From Sphagnum magellanicum (lineage: Eukaryota; Streptophyta; Sphagnopsida; Sphagnales; Sphagnaceae), in NCBI GenBank assembly GCA_021904315.1, contig CM038924.1, forward strand, positions 13,752,026-13,816,025: 64,000 nucleotides of DNA, read 5' to 3'. The translations under genes were made by a program, and so were the position numbers. A model generated the notes under the pieces. That model ran no database searches. It was not told the DNA's origin and worked only from the letters and a program-made list of their open reading frames with translations. Below are positions 9,185 to 21,704 of this stretch, in pieces. The first letter of the stretch is position 1; each line of letters starts with the position of its first letter.

Positions 9185-10823
9185 AGTCACCAAGAACACT
9201 CATCCCTAAGCCTAATTTCGCTAAGTTCATTAACCATGAACTATGTTTGCTAATCCCAAGAATGTTCAACCTTAAACCTAAATTCACTAGACCCTAATTC
9301 GTTGAATGTTGTTGTGTAGTAAAATTGAATTACAAACACCAAACTTCGTTCCTGCCTTGCTCTCCTCGTCGAACTAGCATTCTAGTTACTTCTCTAAAAA
9401 ATTTGGGCTTGTAAATCATCTTTAGGAAGTAGCAATTAGGATGCAAAATGTTGAATTTGCTTCCTCCTCATGTTCCTCAAAGCTCTTCAAAGCTCCTAGT
9501 CATTGGCTCCCCGATCTTGTTCTTGGTTGTGAAGCTCTTTTTTATCCTAGTCATTGGTTCCTCTTATTTTTGGTTTGCAATTCCTTTTGCTCCTAATTTG
9601 AACTCCTCTTATTCCTAGTTAGTAGTTCCTTTTATTCTTTGGCTACAAATCTTATTGCTCTTGGTCAAAGCTCCTTTTGCTCCTAGTTTGCAACTCCTCT
9701 TGTTGTTGGTCTCTAGTTCCTCTTGGTCCTAGTCAGAGCTCCTTTTGTTCTTGGTTGGTAGCTCTTCTTGCTCTTGGTTGGTAACTCCTTTTGTTCCTAG
9801 TTGGCAAATCCTCTTGCTATTGGGTTGTAGCTCCTCTTGCTCCTAGTTTCTAACTTTTCTTGGTCATGGTCGAATTCTTCTTACTCTTGGTCTATAATTC
9901 TTCTTCTTCCTGGTTGGTAGTTCCTCTTGTTCTTGGTGGTAGCTTTTCTTGTTCCTAGTTCATAGCTCCTTTTGCTCTTGTTCTACAACTCTTCTTGGTC
10001 TTGGTCAGAACTCCTCTTGGTCCTAGTTGGTAAATCCTCTTGCTTTTGGTTTCTAGCTCTTCTTGGTCTTGGTTTAATTCCTCTTACTCTTAGTTTGCAA
10101 CTTTTCTTGCTCCTAGTCAAAGCTACTCTTGCTCTTGGTCTATAGTTTTTCTTGCTCCTAGTTCAACTCCTCTTGCTCATGGTTCATAACTCCTTTTGTT
10201 CTTGGTTGTAGTTCCTATTGTTCTTAATCGTGGTAACTTTTCTTGCTCTTGGTCTATAGCTCTTCTTGCTCCTCGTCATTGGCTCCTTTAACTCTTGGTT
10301 TTATAACCCTTCTAAGTTATTGTTCCTTGGAGCTTTGGCTCCCCACTCCCTTTCCCCCATCCCTTGCCCCTTTTGATATATTTAAGCAATTGTAGCATTT
10401 GGCCATGCAACATTTGTAGATGCACGGGTCATTGCTACATTTCTTGGTTGATTTGGTGTTGCATTGGTTATTGCAACAATTGGTGATGAAGTCGGTGTTA
10501 CATTGGTTATTGCAACACTCATTACTCTTGCTTGTTATTGATTAATACTTGCGATCCCCAAATTAAGTGTTGTTTCACCTGTGTGCAGGCTTGTGGTGAT
10601 AGTTGCCTAGATGTTCTGATGTAGTCAACCTCCAGTTGATCTTATTATTACAGGGGACCATTATGCATGAAAGGTGGTTTTGGCTTACCTCATAACCTTT
10701 CACAAGGTTGCCCACCTTGCCAGGGTTATGGTGCTAGCCATAGGGGACCATTGTGCATCAAAGGTGGCTTTAACTTGCCTCTCAACATCTCATCAGGCTA
10801 CTTGTTTTTCTAGGGTTGGGGTA
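9185..10823. repeat. Block A continued: TCC-rich minisatellite and flank
   Basis: The stretch is paralogous to 36839-38684. About 9440-10335 is a degenerate minisatellite of roughly 25-30 bp built from variants of AGCTCCTCTTGCTCCTAG and TTGGTAGCTCC. The rest is ordinary sequence with a short direct repeat near 10665-10790 (GGGGACCATT.TGCATCAAAGGTGG). Compared with block B it lacks about 45 bp near 10520. No gene is supported, apart from the last codons of the pogo-like transposase on the minus strand at the right edge. Confidence 0.75.
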
Positions 10824-10826
10824 TTA

Positions 10827-13800
10827 CACTAGTAGAAATTAGCCAAAATGTAACCAATCAATTTACGACTACATGCGACTTATAGTCGTTTGCGACTAGA
10901 TTTGAAAATATTTGCAACTACAAGACCAACTTTCAACTATTTTGGTCATTCTCACAACTATGATGCAACTATTAGAAATTTCATCCTATTGGTTACATCA
11001 ATTTTACATTTATTTTCATCCATTAATAGGTTGATATGTCCCATTAGTCACAATAGTCACCAAATTAGTTGCATCCTAAAGGTATTCTACAATGACATAC
11101 GGGTATATTTTAATGTATGTATTAAAATTATATATATATATATATATATATGTATATTGTTCATATAATGAATCGCAAAATTAATATTTGAACTTTGAAT
11201 TTTTTTATTCAAATATGAATATTGTTATTTCAATTGTTTAAAACATTATTTGAATTTGAAAATTTTGATTGAATATGATATTTTCAATTCAAAAAGACTG
11301 ATTTGATCTAAAAATTGATTTTGAATTCTAAATTAATATTTTCGAATCCAAAAATTAGTATTTCAATTCAGAAAATTATAATTGATCATAAAAATGGATT
11401 AATTTGAATATTCCATTTAATTTTGAGTATTTTTATGTGAATATGAAATTCATATTTCAGCTATGAAAATTTTTCATTTATATTTTAAATAATCGTTTAA
11501 TTCGAACCTGAAATTTAGATTTTCAAAATTAATACTTCAAGTCTGAAAATTAGTAATTGAGTTTAAAAATGGACATTTCAATTTTGAATATTGTTATTTG
11601 AATATGAAAATTAACATTTCAATTCTGAAAATTTTTATTTAAATTCGAAAAACTTTTTTGATCTAAAAACTGATATTTGAACTCTAAATTATTATTTTTG
11701 AATCTAAAAATTATTATTTAAAATTTAAAAACTTTATTGACTCTAAAAATTGGCAACTTGATTTTAAATATTTTAATTTCAACTTGAAATTTGATATTTG
11801 AATTTTGAAGTTTAAAATTTTAATTTTAAGAAATTATTTGACTTGAAAGTTGAAATTGGAATTCCATATTATTATTTTGGATTCTCAGAATTAATATTTC
11901 AATTCAGAAAATTATTAATTAAGTCTTCAAATGCAAATTTTAATTTTGAATATTATTATTTGAATCTGAAAATTAACATTTCAATTCTGAAATTTCTTAT
12001 TTAACTTCTAAAAACTTCTAAAAACCGTTATTTGAATTCTGAATTACTATTTTGGAATCCTAAATTTATATTTTAATTCAAAAAATTATTGATTGAATTT
12101 CAAGGGTTTTTTTTACTAGTGCTATCCATAATAAATCACTTTTATAAATAATTATAAATGATTATGTTTATTAAATCTAAGTGATACTAAATAATTATTG
12201 TTATGACATAGATTTGTATATTATATAATTTATATTATTATATTAGAAGAAATTAATTAAATAAATTAATGTGACATTACTTTAAAATCATTGTAATTAC
12301 TTCATATAAGAATTAATTAGTATGTGCATAATTATTTTTTAATTGAACATAATTATTCACACTCCTTAATTTATAACTTCAAACCTGAATTAAAAATTTG
12401 GAAAAAATTATAGTGTAGTTGGAATAATTATTTTACTAATTTTAATTTCACGAATTATTATACAATAATATTATCTTAAAAAATTTTGTGATTAATCATC
12501 TATGATAAATATTTTATAGTAATTTTATAGTAATTATGAAAATTAATGTTATGTTTAACAAATTATTGTATTTATAATTAATAATTACCAAGAGAAAAAA
12601 ATTATTTGACCTGTAATAATTTTTACAAAAATAAATGTTATTATACAATAAATAATGTAATTAGTTGAATAATAATTCTTCAAAATTTTGTGTAAGAATT
12701 TACTTCCTAATTTAAAAAATTAATTCATTATATATAATTTTAAAATAAATATTTAAAATAGTTAATTTTAAATTATAACCATTAAATTTATTTCATATTA
12801 ATTGTATTATATATAGCTCGATCAGATTTTGAAAAGTAATTAAATATTTTTAAATATTTTATTATTTATGAATTATGTATTAATAACTTGTGAGTAACTA
12901 GATAGTTAGTTTGTCAAATATGAAGAAGGTATTACTTATTTAAGTAATTGATAATGAATATTGAATATTTGTAGTGTATAGTTTATAATTTAAATATATA
13001 TAAATTTCATCATTATGAACTAAATGATTATTTAATTATCTAATACTTGAATTGTTTAAAAATCTAAAAACCCTAGAAAATAAGGGATGAAGAAAGCTTT
13101 GGAATTACAACTTAGTTTATAAGGAAGTTGCAACTTCAAAACTTATCCCATATTGTTTGTTCTCCATTCCTATTTTGAACACTATATAAACAAAGGGGTG
13201 TGCCTATGCAATTTCACATTAAGAAGTTTATGCACATGGGATGAGCTAATCAAAAAGCTCAACCCAAAACAAAAAAACAAATAATGCACAATTCTTAAGT
13301 ACATACCTCCTCAACCTACTTATCTATTTAGCTAGGTAGGTACCTAGTTTGACCTACCCATCTAGGTCAGCCTATGTACTTACTTATTTAAGTACCTACT
13401 TATATGAGTAGGTATTTAGCTTAGGAAGGTAGAATCTACCTATTTACTACTTTACCTAGGTAGGTAGGTAAGGATTATAGGCACCTATTTATGTACCTAC
13501 CTAGGTACCTACCAACCTAATATTAATATTTTTATTAAATTAGTTTTTAATGCCACGTGGCATATTTACATTGGGCCACCTGCCATAATATAAGATCATC
13601 CAAGTCTTTGAATTGAACGTCTTAGATTATTTCAAAATAATAATAATAATAATATAAATAATCATATATTAAAACACGTGGCAGCACATGATTTGCCTTG
13701 AATTGTGACCAAAATAGTCGCATATTAGTCGCATGTGACAATACGTATACAATGGAGTCAAAGGATGAAATGTATTTGTTGACTTTATACTCTTTGTCAT

Positions 13801-13923
13801 TTGCGACTAGTTTTCACATGCGACTTGTCTTAGGCGACTAAAAGGATTTTAGTTGCAAAATGTCTCTTGCGACTAAAATTTAGTCGCAAAGAGCAGTCGA
13901 AAATACATATTTTTCTTCTAGTG
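10827..13923. mobile_element. CACTA-type (En/Spm-like) non-autonomous element, copy 1
   Basis: The element is 3,097 bp. The ends are CACTAGTAGAAA and its near-perfect inverse TTTCTTCTAGTG, flanked by the 3-bp duplication TTA (10824-10826 and 13924-13926). The paralogous unoccupied site in block B is TTA at 38685-38687. Sub-terminal zones at both ends are full of GCGACTA/TAGTCGC motifs, the kind of array CACTA transposases bind. The interior is over 80% A+T by eye, has (TA)n at about 11131-11152 and no transposase, so it would need help in trans. Copy 2 at 21705-24766 is highly similar. Confidence 0.92.
13280..13520. repeat. ACCT/AGGT palindromic microsatellite cluster inside CACTA copy 1
   Basis: Many overlapping TACCTACCTA and TAGGTAGGTA units on both strands give a strongly foldable stretch. 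It is present in copy 2 (about 24140-24365) and in inverted form near 17790-17880. Confidence 0.75.
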
Positions 13924-13926
13924 TTA

Positions 13927-15350
13927 GCTGCCTTTTTCAACCTACCATCCTTGTTTTGCTTCCTTATTGCAGCTCTAGCTTCATTAACAACTACCTTGTC
14001 CATGGCTTCTTTTTTCAAGATAACAAAATACTCTTTAGAAGTGACAACATGTGATTGAAAGTAGTCTACTAACAGTTTGTTACCTTTGGTTTATTTTGTA
14101 AATAAATGTGGCAATGATAGTAGATTGTGAATTTTCATTGATTCTTGTGTTAAGCTAAGGAGTTCCTGTTCCTCTTCATGTCCAAGTTCATGAAACTCAA
14201 CTTCCTCCCAGTTGACTGCCATGTCTTCCCCTTTGGTATTCGATATGTTTTCAATGTTTATTTCCTTTACCCTATCATCAACTTCCGCAAGGTTATGCGG
14301 CATGTCCACAAAGTCGCATTGTTCTGCTTCAGGTCTGCTGCTAACATTACATTCTTCAACCCTAATTTGTATTCTTGTCGTGTGTATATGAAGGTCTGTG
14401 CCAGCAAACTATTCAATTCTTGGTTTATCTCCTTCAAATTGTTCATTTGATTTTTCTTCTTCCCCTTCATGTTCATTTGCTACCATTGTGAAAATGTTGG
14501 AAGGTTCGATCTTGTTGTCCATTGCCTTAGGGTTTAAAAGGTATATGCCTGTAACCCTAAATCCAAACCTAATGTTTTATTCCGTGATTGATTTGTCCAA
14601 GGCCTAGTCAACCCACCCAATTAAGGTTATTTTATCAAGCTTCATGTAATTGCTCTTAGACATTGCAACATATTTTTCCTTCCTAAAAGGTTGTTTTAAA
14701 AGGCTTAAAACAAGAAACATCGAAAGGTTGTAGGGCATGAAAGGTGTGAGCGGGGAGAGTGACCATGTTTAATCCAAATTCATGTGCTTGTTATATGGCC
14801 TCCAAAGTAATATGACCACTGTGCCCATCCAGAATTAACAAGTGCCTATTGGTAAGTGAAATTTTTCCTAGGATGGACCTCTTGGAAAAAGACAAAAATT
14901 CCTTGAAAAGAAATGAGGTCATCGAAGCTTTTTTTTGCATTGCCATGTAGGTTCTAGGTTTGCAAAACTGAATGTAATCATCTCACAACCGTTCACTTTT
15001 GAAAATGTAAAACCTTAGTAGTATATCCCTTGTTGCATGCACTACACAATTTATGGTTAGCCATTCCCAAAACTTAGGAATGATGTTGTAAATTGTGTTT
15101 GTCCCTCTTTTAGCCAAAACCCTAGCTCCGAATTGTCAGCATGCTTGAACACATGTCTCATCTAAGTTCCATATATGGTTTGGGCTATATTTGTGTTGGT
15201 CATACAATGTTTGTAGGTTACTATAAAATGCATTGCATGCATTAATAATTAAGCGATGTGTTTTGTTGACATCAAGTCCTTTTGTAGTTCGTATGACAAC
15301 TTCAAGGTGTCGATAAAGCATATGGGATAAATGTTTTTGCTCCAAGTAGT
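13927..15350 (-). pseudogene. pogo/Tigger-like DDE transposase remnant (block A)
   Basis: Read on the minus strand, the region holds pieces of a DDE_1-type (CENP-B/pogo family) transposase. NLDET, with the first catalytic Asp, lies within 15136-15345. The equivalent of the second motif, DGHSSH, is near 14820-14840. The C-terminal Lys/Glu-rich tail runs to 13927. Stops and frameshifts are frequent. The paralogue at 38600-40105 preserves more of it. CACTA copy 1 sits in its C-terminal coding end. The N-terminal DNA-binding half is absent: at 15351 the sequence turns into AT-rich repeat DNA. Confidence 0.7.
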
Positions 15351-17495
15351 TTGCGACTAAACATGTTTAATTGTAAACTATTTCCAACTAAAAAGGTTTA
15401 TCCCATATTTTTATCTTCATTTTAAATTTTATAAATTACATAATTAAGTAAATAAGTGACTAACTAACTAGATAAATAGCTAAATAATTAGCTAACTACT
15501 TAATTAATAAATTAACTAATTAACCATAAAGAATATTAATTTATTAATGAACTTGTTAAATAATTAACTAATAACTACATAAAAACTAACTAATTCACTA
15601 ATAAGCTATCCAATTAAATAATTATTTATAATAATCATCATCATTACATTTTGATTACATAATAATATAGTTAACAAATTAATTATATTACTTTTTATTT
15701 TTAATTATATGTTAACTATAATGATTTTTCAACCAATTTAATTAACTAATAAGTATTTAATAGTGAAATAAATAGCTAATTACTAAAAATAATTAATTAA
15801 TATTTCATAACCAAATAAAGTAATATAATAACTCAAATATTCAGTAATTATTAATTATAAACTATCAATTATAAATATTAAGTAATAATTTTTTTAATTC
15901 TAATAATATGATTTAAACCTAGCCTAGGCTAATTATTTTACTATAAGTATTCCCATTATATTTTCAGTTTTATAGTTAATAATTAATATAAATATAAATA
16001 TTTAACAATAACAATGACATTAATTCAGTTATTATTGTAGTAGGTTGGTAGCCAAGGTTAGTTAATTTGTTTTTATTATTGATATTATTACTTCAGTCAT
16101 TATAGTTATTTATGAACTATTATAATAAATATTTTATATTTATTATAAATATACAAGTATAATAATTTATTAGATTTTTAAACTCTTTATTACATTGATT
16201 ATTATAATATAATAAAATAATAAAATTGAATATAAAAATTTTATTTCATTAATTGATTATAGTCATTGAGTAATTAATAATTATAAAATTACAAATAAAA
16301 TTATCCATTAATAGTTTTTAATTATTATAATGTAATGATGCTTCATAATTGATTACTTATAATCATAATAATATTGTAATTGTAGCTAGCTTAAGTTAGC
16401 TATTTTTTATGATTAGAAATATTATTATATTGTTATAACATTTGTTATAGCTATTATGATTTATTATAATTAATTTTATTAATTTTATTTATTTTTCAAG
16501 AAACAGAAATAATAATTTTTAATAAGTACATAACCCCTTTGAATTTATAATTTTATAATAATATTAAAAAATAAGTACATAAATCTTCAAATATAATAAA
16601 ATTCTAGTGACGTTGATTTCATCAAAGGTGGTTTAGGTGGGATGAGTTATAGTTGGAGGTCGTACAAAAATACACTTCCAAACTACAAATTTATTAAAGG
16701 TCAAATCCAAATTGGAATCTTCAAAAGAACATTTTACAAGTTCTAATGTTTCAATGTCCTTATGGATTTCAAGATAATCAAAAGATAAACAAATCTTTTT
16801 TTTTTGGAATGTCTTTTGAAATTTTTGTGTCCTTTAAAATTTTAGTGGAATCTTTGTGTTCTTTCCAATTTCATACACAAGTAAACATGTAATTTCATAC
16901 AAATGTAAATATGTGTTATTTCATTTGAATATGCTAAGGTTATGTCAAGAGATTAACAAAGGAGCAAATATGTCCATGCAAAAGGTGAGTATGTATTCAT
17001 GTTTTTTGCATTTAGTATGCCAAAACAATTATATTTCAATATCTTTGTTTTTGTTTTGTTGTTTTTTGGAAGTTTTTGTCATTCCAATTTCATACACATG
17101 TAAACATGTAGTTTAATCCCCACTTACTTAGCTGATTTAATGTTTATCCATCTTAATTGCTTCAAAGATTTCGATGAATTAAAAACAAGGGTGGCTAACT
17201 AAATCCTATATTTCAATTGGGTGGTATTTTGTACAATTTGAATCTTATATATATGTGAAAATAACAAAGTTTTCACAAGTTAATCCTTTTTTTTTTTGTC
17301 ATTTCATTGTCTTTGGTAGTTCGTAACAACGTGAACCCCAAGTTATTTTAGGTTAATTATTTTGTTATTTGTATTTTTATTAGTATGTCAATTTTCATAG
17401 CTTTTGCAGATTATAAATATCTAATAATAATAATAATAATAATAATATCATCATCATCATCATCATCATTATGTAGTAAAATAATCAAAGCTAAT
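15351..17495. repeat. AT-rich non-coding unit, shared with 40106-42266
   Basis: This is an extremely A+T-rich stretch starting with TTTGCGACTAAAC, a motif also typical of the CACTA sub-termini here. It aligns throughout with block B and holds many short TTAATTAACTAA runs. It is probably a decayed non-autonomous DNA transposon, but I cannot define its ends. No coding capacity is visible. Confidence 0.55.
17419..17470. repeat. Microsatellite (TAA)n followed by (ATC)n
   Basis: About eight TAA units run directly into about seven ATC units. The block B counterpart at about 42137-42240 has the same two repeats separated by about 55 bp of other sequence. Confidence 0.85.
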
Positions 17496-17497
17496 AT

Positions 17498-17628
17498 TGA
17501 ATTAAAGTCAACAAATACATTTCATCCTTTGACTCCATTGTATACATATTGTCACATGCGACTAATATACAACTATTTTGGTCACAATTGAAAAGCAAAT
17601 CATGTGTTGCCACGTGTTTTAATATATG

Positions 17629-17661
<33 letters not shown>

Positions 17662-18050
17662 TTGAAATAATCTGAAACGTTCAATTCAAAGACTTGGATG
17701 ATCTTATATTATGGCATGTGGCCCAATGTAAATATGCCACGTGGCATTTAAAAAATTAATTTAATAAAAATATTAATATTAGGTTGGTAGGTACCTTGGT
17801 AGGTACATAAATAGGTGCCTACAATCCTTACCTACCTACCTACCTACCTAAGTAAAAAAATAAATAGGTAGGTTCTACCTTCGTAGGCTAAATACTTGTT
17901 CATCTTTCATACAACATTCTTTGTCATTTGCGACTAGTTTTCACATGTGACTTGTCTTAGGCGACTAAAAGGAATTTAGTTGCAAAATGTTTGTTGCAAC
18001 TAAAATTTAGTCGCAAAGAGTAGTCGAAAATACATGTTTTTCTTTTAGTG
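17498..18050. mobile_element. Rearranged CACTA end, copy 3 (inverted piece plus right terminus)
   Basis: 17498-17890 is the reverse complement of the right part of CACTA copy 1 (about 13400-13785), including the ACCT cluster and the ATTATT run. From about 17900 the sequence turns to direct orientation and matches 13790-13923 through to a terminus TTTCTTTTAGTG at 18050. No left terminus is found. The element end abuts gypsy gag at 18051 and block A at about 17496, so this marks a rearrangement breakpoint. Confidence 0.75.
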
Positions 18051-18838
18051 ATCCAAGGATGCGAGATTTCAATCGGCCAAACTTGGGAACTTCGATGGTG
18101 CTTGCAACCAAAAGGTTGTGGATGCTTAGCTTGCCAAAATGGAAGATTACTTGCATGCCGCCAAGGTTGGATGGCATTCGGCCGTGGAATTTGCCCAATT
18201 TTACTTGAAAGGTTATGCCGCCACATGGTGGAGGATAGTGAGACAAGAGGAGGGGAAAAACCATGGCTACACTTGGGAATTCTTTAAGGAACGTGTCAAA
18301 GCTGAGTTTGTTCCAAGGAATTCCAATTACATCTCGAGGTGCAAACTCCGCGACCTTGTGAATGCCACAAATGATAACTTGCGGCAATATGTGAGGGCTT
18401 ACTCCGAGCTTATGCTTGAGATCCGGCACAGGCATGAGCTGGATCCAATGTGCCAATTTGTGATGGGACTTCCCACTTGGGTCAAGCAAAAGCTTGAGGA
18501 AAATTGGCCTTCCTCACTATCCGAAGCCATCATGAAAGTGGAAGGCTTCTTGAATGTGGGACGGGGTGAAAAATCTGGGTTCAAGAAGGACAACAAGTTC
18601 CTTCACAAGAAGCCACGCCATGAAGGAGAATGGAATCGAGGGTAAGGGAGCCCGAGGAAGGAAAAGCCTAAACAATTCCAAGGCTTGGGGTTCAAGCCTA
18701 AGGGAAACTTTGTGAAGAAAGGGGCTCCCTTCAAAGGGAGCTAACCCAAGGGAAATGTTGGTTGGAAGCTTAAAGGAACATGTTTCAATTACAACGAAGT
18801 GGGGCATTACTCCAAATATTGTCTTAAGTCCAAAGGGG
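18051..18838 (+). pseudogene. gag of the chromovirus element
   Basis: The capsid domain is recognisable by KVDAW-like to ATWW motifs (ATWWRIV near 18217) and by the LRQYVRAY and FVMGLP stretches. The zinc knuckle near 18782-18823 reads C-x2-Y-x4-H-x4-C, so the second cysteine has become Tyr, one G-to-A change from Cys. Stops lie at 18127, 18643 and 18742. The 5' end is lost at 18051. Frame 1 continues directly into the protease. Confidence 0.85.
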
Positions 18839-19380
18839 GGAATGGAGGCTTTAAGGTAATTGCCCTTAATGCCAACCTAGCCCAAGCTGAATGCAATCGA
18901 CTTATCTTCTTAAAAGGGAAGATTGCTAAGCGGGATGTGTTATGTCTTTTGGACACAAGGGCTTCTCATAACTTCATAACTCGAAAGAATGCCGAAAGGA
19001 TGGGGCTCCCCTTGGAGGAGCTCGAGGCACCCATCGAAGTGCACTTCGCGGATGGGGTTCCCCATCTTACTACATCACAAGCAAAGGGAATGCCTCTTCA
19101 ACTAGGTAATTGGAGAGGAAAGGTGGACTTGTTAGTTTCCGCCTTAGGGGGAATGGATTGCGTTTTGGGAATAGAGTTCATCACCCAAAACAATGTGCTC
19201 ATAGAAGGGCACAATAGACTAGTTAGGATTCCTTCCAAAAGTGGGATCATGAAGGTGAAGGCACACGAGATGCCTTGTGTGGGTGGGCCAACCATCCACT
19301 TTATGTTAGGAAAAACTTGGGAAAGAGAATGTGTGGGAGGTTATGGCATGTTGTGTATCATGCGGGTGTTGGATGAGTAT
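18839..19380 (+). pseudogene. Aspartic protease of the chromovirus element
   Basis: The active-site motif reads [11 protein letters not shown] with the catalytic Asp codon at 18952. The glycine of the usual DTGAS is replaced by Arg (a G-to-A change would do it), which should inactivate the enzyme. The second conserved helix motif (DCVLGIEFI) lies near 19156-19182. The protease is fused in frame to gag upstream and RT downstream. Confidence 0.8.
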
Positions 19381-20745
19381 GAGCCCAAAGAAGCTGTCAA
19401 CTTGGTGATTTCCCCAAAGTGCATTAAACAAGTCTTAGATGAGTTCCCGGATGTGATGCCCGAAGAGTTGCCCGCGGATTTGCCCCCGAGAAGACGAGTT
19501 GATCATGCAATCGAGGTGATGCCCGGAGTGGCACCTCCCACCAAGGCCCCATATCAAATGAGCCATGAGGAGTTGAAAGAACTTAAAGTTCAACTCGAAG
19601 AACTCCTCACAAAGGGATACATTAAACCTAGCAAGTCACCATATGAGGCACGCGTCCTTTTTGTTCACAAGAAGGATGGGACGTTGAAGATGTGCGTGGA
19701 TTATAAAGCCCTCAACAAGGTAACGGTGAAGAACTGATACCCCTTGCCTCGAATTGATGACCTCTTTGATCGACTCTCGGGAGCTAATGCGTTTAGTAGG
19801 ATTGACCTATGCTCGGGATATTACTAAATTCGGATTGCAGAAAGGGATGAAGAAAAGACCGTTTGCCACACAAGGTATGGCTCATATGAGTTCTTAATGA
19901 TGCCTTTTGGGTTCACCAACACACTCGCCACATTTTGCACTCTCATGAATGACATTTTCTGGGAATGGTTTGATGACTTTGTAGTTGTCTACATAGACAA
20001 CATTTTGATCTATAGTGGCTCTTTGGAGGAACATGCAGAGCACTTCCGGAAGGTGTTCTAAAGGCTGAGGGAAAACAAGTTGTATGCCAAGCTCGAGAAG
20101 TGCGAATTCGGGGTGACGGAAGTGGGCTTCCTTGGACATAGGATCACTCAAGAAGGTTTGAAAATGGATGATCACAAGGTGAAGGCAATTTTGGATTGGG
20201 AACCGCCTAAGTCGGTTCTGGCCTTAAAATCCTTCTTAGGGTTGGCCTCTTATTATCGCAAGTTCATTAAGAACTTTACGAAGATGGCCGCACCCTTGAC
20301 AAACCTTTTGAAAAAGTCCGCCGAAACTTATGAATGGGATGAAGCATGCGACGAAGCCTTTGAAACCTTGAAAGGCATTTTGGTGAAAGCACCAGTGTTG
20401 AAGTTACCCGACTTCAACAAGGATTTTGAGATCCACTCCAATGCCTCCGACTTTGCAATTGGAGGAATCTTAGTGCAAGAAGGAAAACCAATGGCATTTG
20501 AGAACAAGAAGTTGAGTGAGATAGAGCGAAGGTGGCCAACACATGAGAAAGAAATGTGAGCAGTCATACATTGTCTCGAGACTTGGGGCCATTACATAGG
20601 CTCCAAAGATGTGGTGGTGTGGACCGACAATGTGACCTTGAAGTACTTTGCCACTCAACCCAAGTTGTCCTCAAAGCAAGTGAGATGGCAAGACACATTG
20701 GCCTTGTTCAATGTAGATATTTGACACAAGCCCGGGAAAGATAAT
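19381..20745 (+). pseudogene. Reverse transcriptase and RNase H of the chromovirus element
   Basis: The RT fingers motif [16 protein letters not shown] is at about 19639-19680. YPLPRIDDLFD follows the TGA at 19735, and MMPFGFTN is at about 19900. The catalytic box at 19990-20001 reads YIDN instead of Y-x-DD, so a catalytic aspartate is lost. The LGHRI motif is near 20132. RNase H begins after FIKNFTKMAAPL; its first acidic motif reads HSNASDF where TDASD is usual, and the WTDN motif is near 20620. Stops lie at 19735, 19825, 20059, 20557 and 20722. No frameshift is needed anywhere. Confidence 0.9.
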
Positions 20746-21704
20746 GTGGTGCCCGATGCGCTAAGTCAAAAGCACCAACTTAAAGTGGTGTATGTGGGGG
20801 AGATAAAACTTCAAAAGGAAGTTCGACTAGTGAGCCGTCATGACCAATTTGCCAAGGAAGTGAGGCAAAACATTCAAAATGGAACCAAGTCCCACTTCCA
20901 AGTACGAAATGGACTATTATGGTATAAACAAAATCAGCTCTATGTTCCGAAAGGGAGGATGAGGGATGTGCTCTTGAAGGAATGTCATGATGGGCCACTT
21001 GCGAGCCATGGTGGTGCAAAATGCACCACAACATTCCTTAAGAAGTCCTATTATTGGCCAAACCTGAAAGATGATGCAAAGGAGTATGTGAAGACTTATT
21101 TGACATGCCAACAAAATTGGAGCCTTAACAAGAAGCAAACGGGTTTGTTACAACCTTTGCCAATTTTTGAAGGGCCGTGGGAGAGTGTGTCCATGGATTT
21201 CATGGTAAGCTTGCCCCCATCAAGGGGTTTTGATGCCATCATGGTGGTGGTGGATCGATTTAGCAAGATGGCACATTTCATTCCCACCAAAGATAGTGCC
21301 ACGGCCCAAGAGACGGGAAGGTTGTTATTCACACATGTTTTCAAGCATCATGGCCTCCCAAAGGACATAGTCTCAAATCGAAACCCAAAGTTCACAAACA
21401 AGTTTTGGTGAGCCCCATGGAAACGAATGGGGTCGAAGCTCAAGATGAGCACTTCCTTCCGCCCCCAAACCGATGGACAAACCGAGAGGGTGAACTTGGT
21501 CATCTAACAATTCCTTAGGAATTATGTGGCGGCAGATCAACAAGATTAGGTGGACCACTTGGAATTAGCCGAGTTTTGTTACAATAACTCGGAACACTCT
21601 GCAACTGGGTCCACCCCTTTTCAAATGGTGACGGGCAAGTCACCAATTGTGCCCATGACTTGGGCAGCACATGGACAACCCCCGAGTGATGCAAGTGAAG
21701 AAGT
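20746..21704 (+). pseudogene. Integrase of the chromovirus element (N-terminal and core parts)
   Basis: The zinc domain keeps both histidines (CHDGPLASHGG) and one cysteine (LTCQQN), while the other cysteine position reads Tyr. The core keeps Asp in SMDFMVSLP (near 21195), but the second catalytic position reads IVSNRNPKF with Asn in place of Asp. The Glu in TERVN (near 21481) is intact. Stops lie at 21409, 21505 and 21547. CACTA copy 2 splits the gene at 21704, and the coding frame resumes in phase at 24770. Confidence 0.9.

Noticed and set aside
9440..10335. Possible repetitive coding region in the TCC-rich tract
   Set aside because: Frames are short and shift between units; the block B copy breaks them at different points. 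A minisatellite fits better.
10860..13900. Idea that regularly spaced GCGACTA motifs are a CRISPR-like or satellite array
   Set aside because: Spacing is irregular and confined to the element ends, as in CACTA sub-terminal regions. The genome is eukaryotic.
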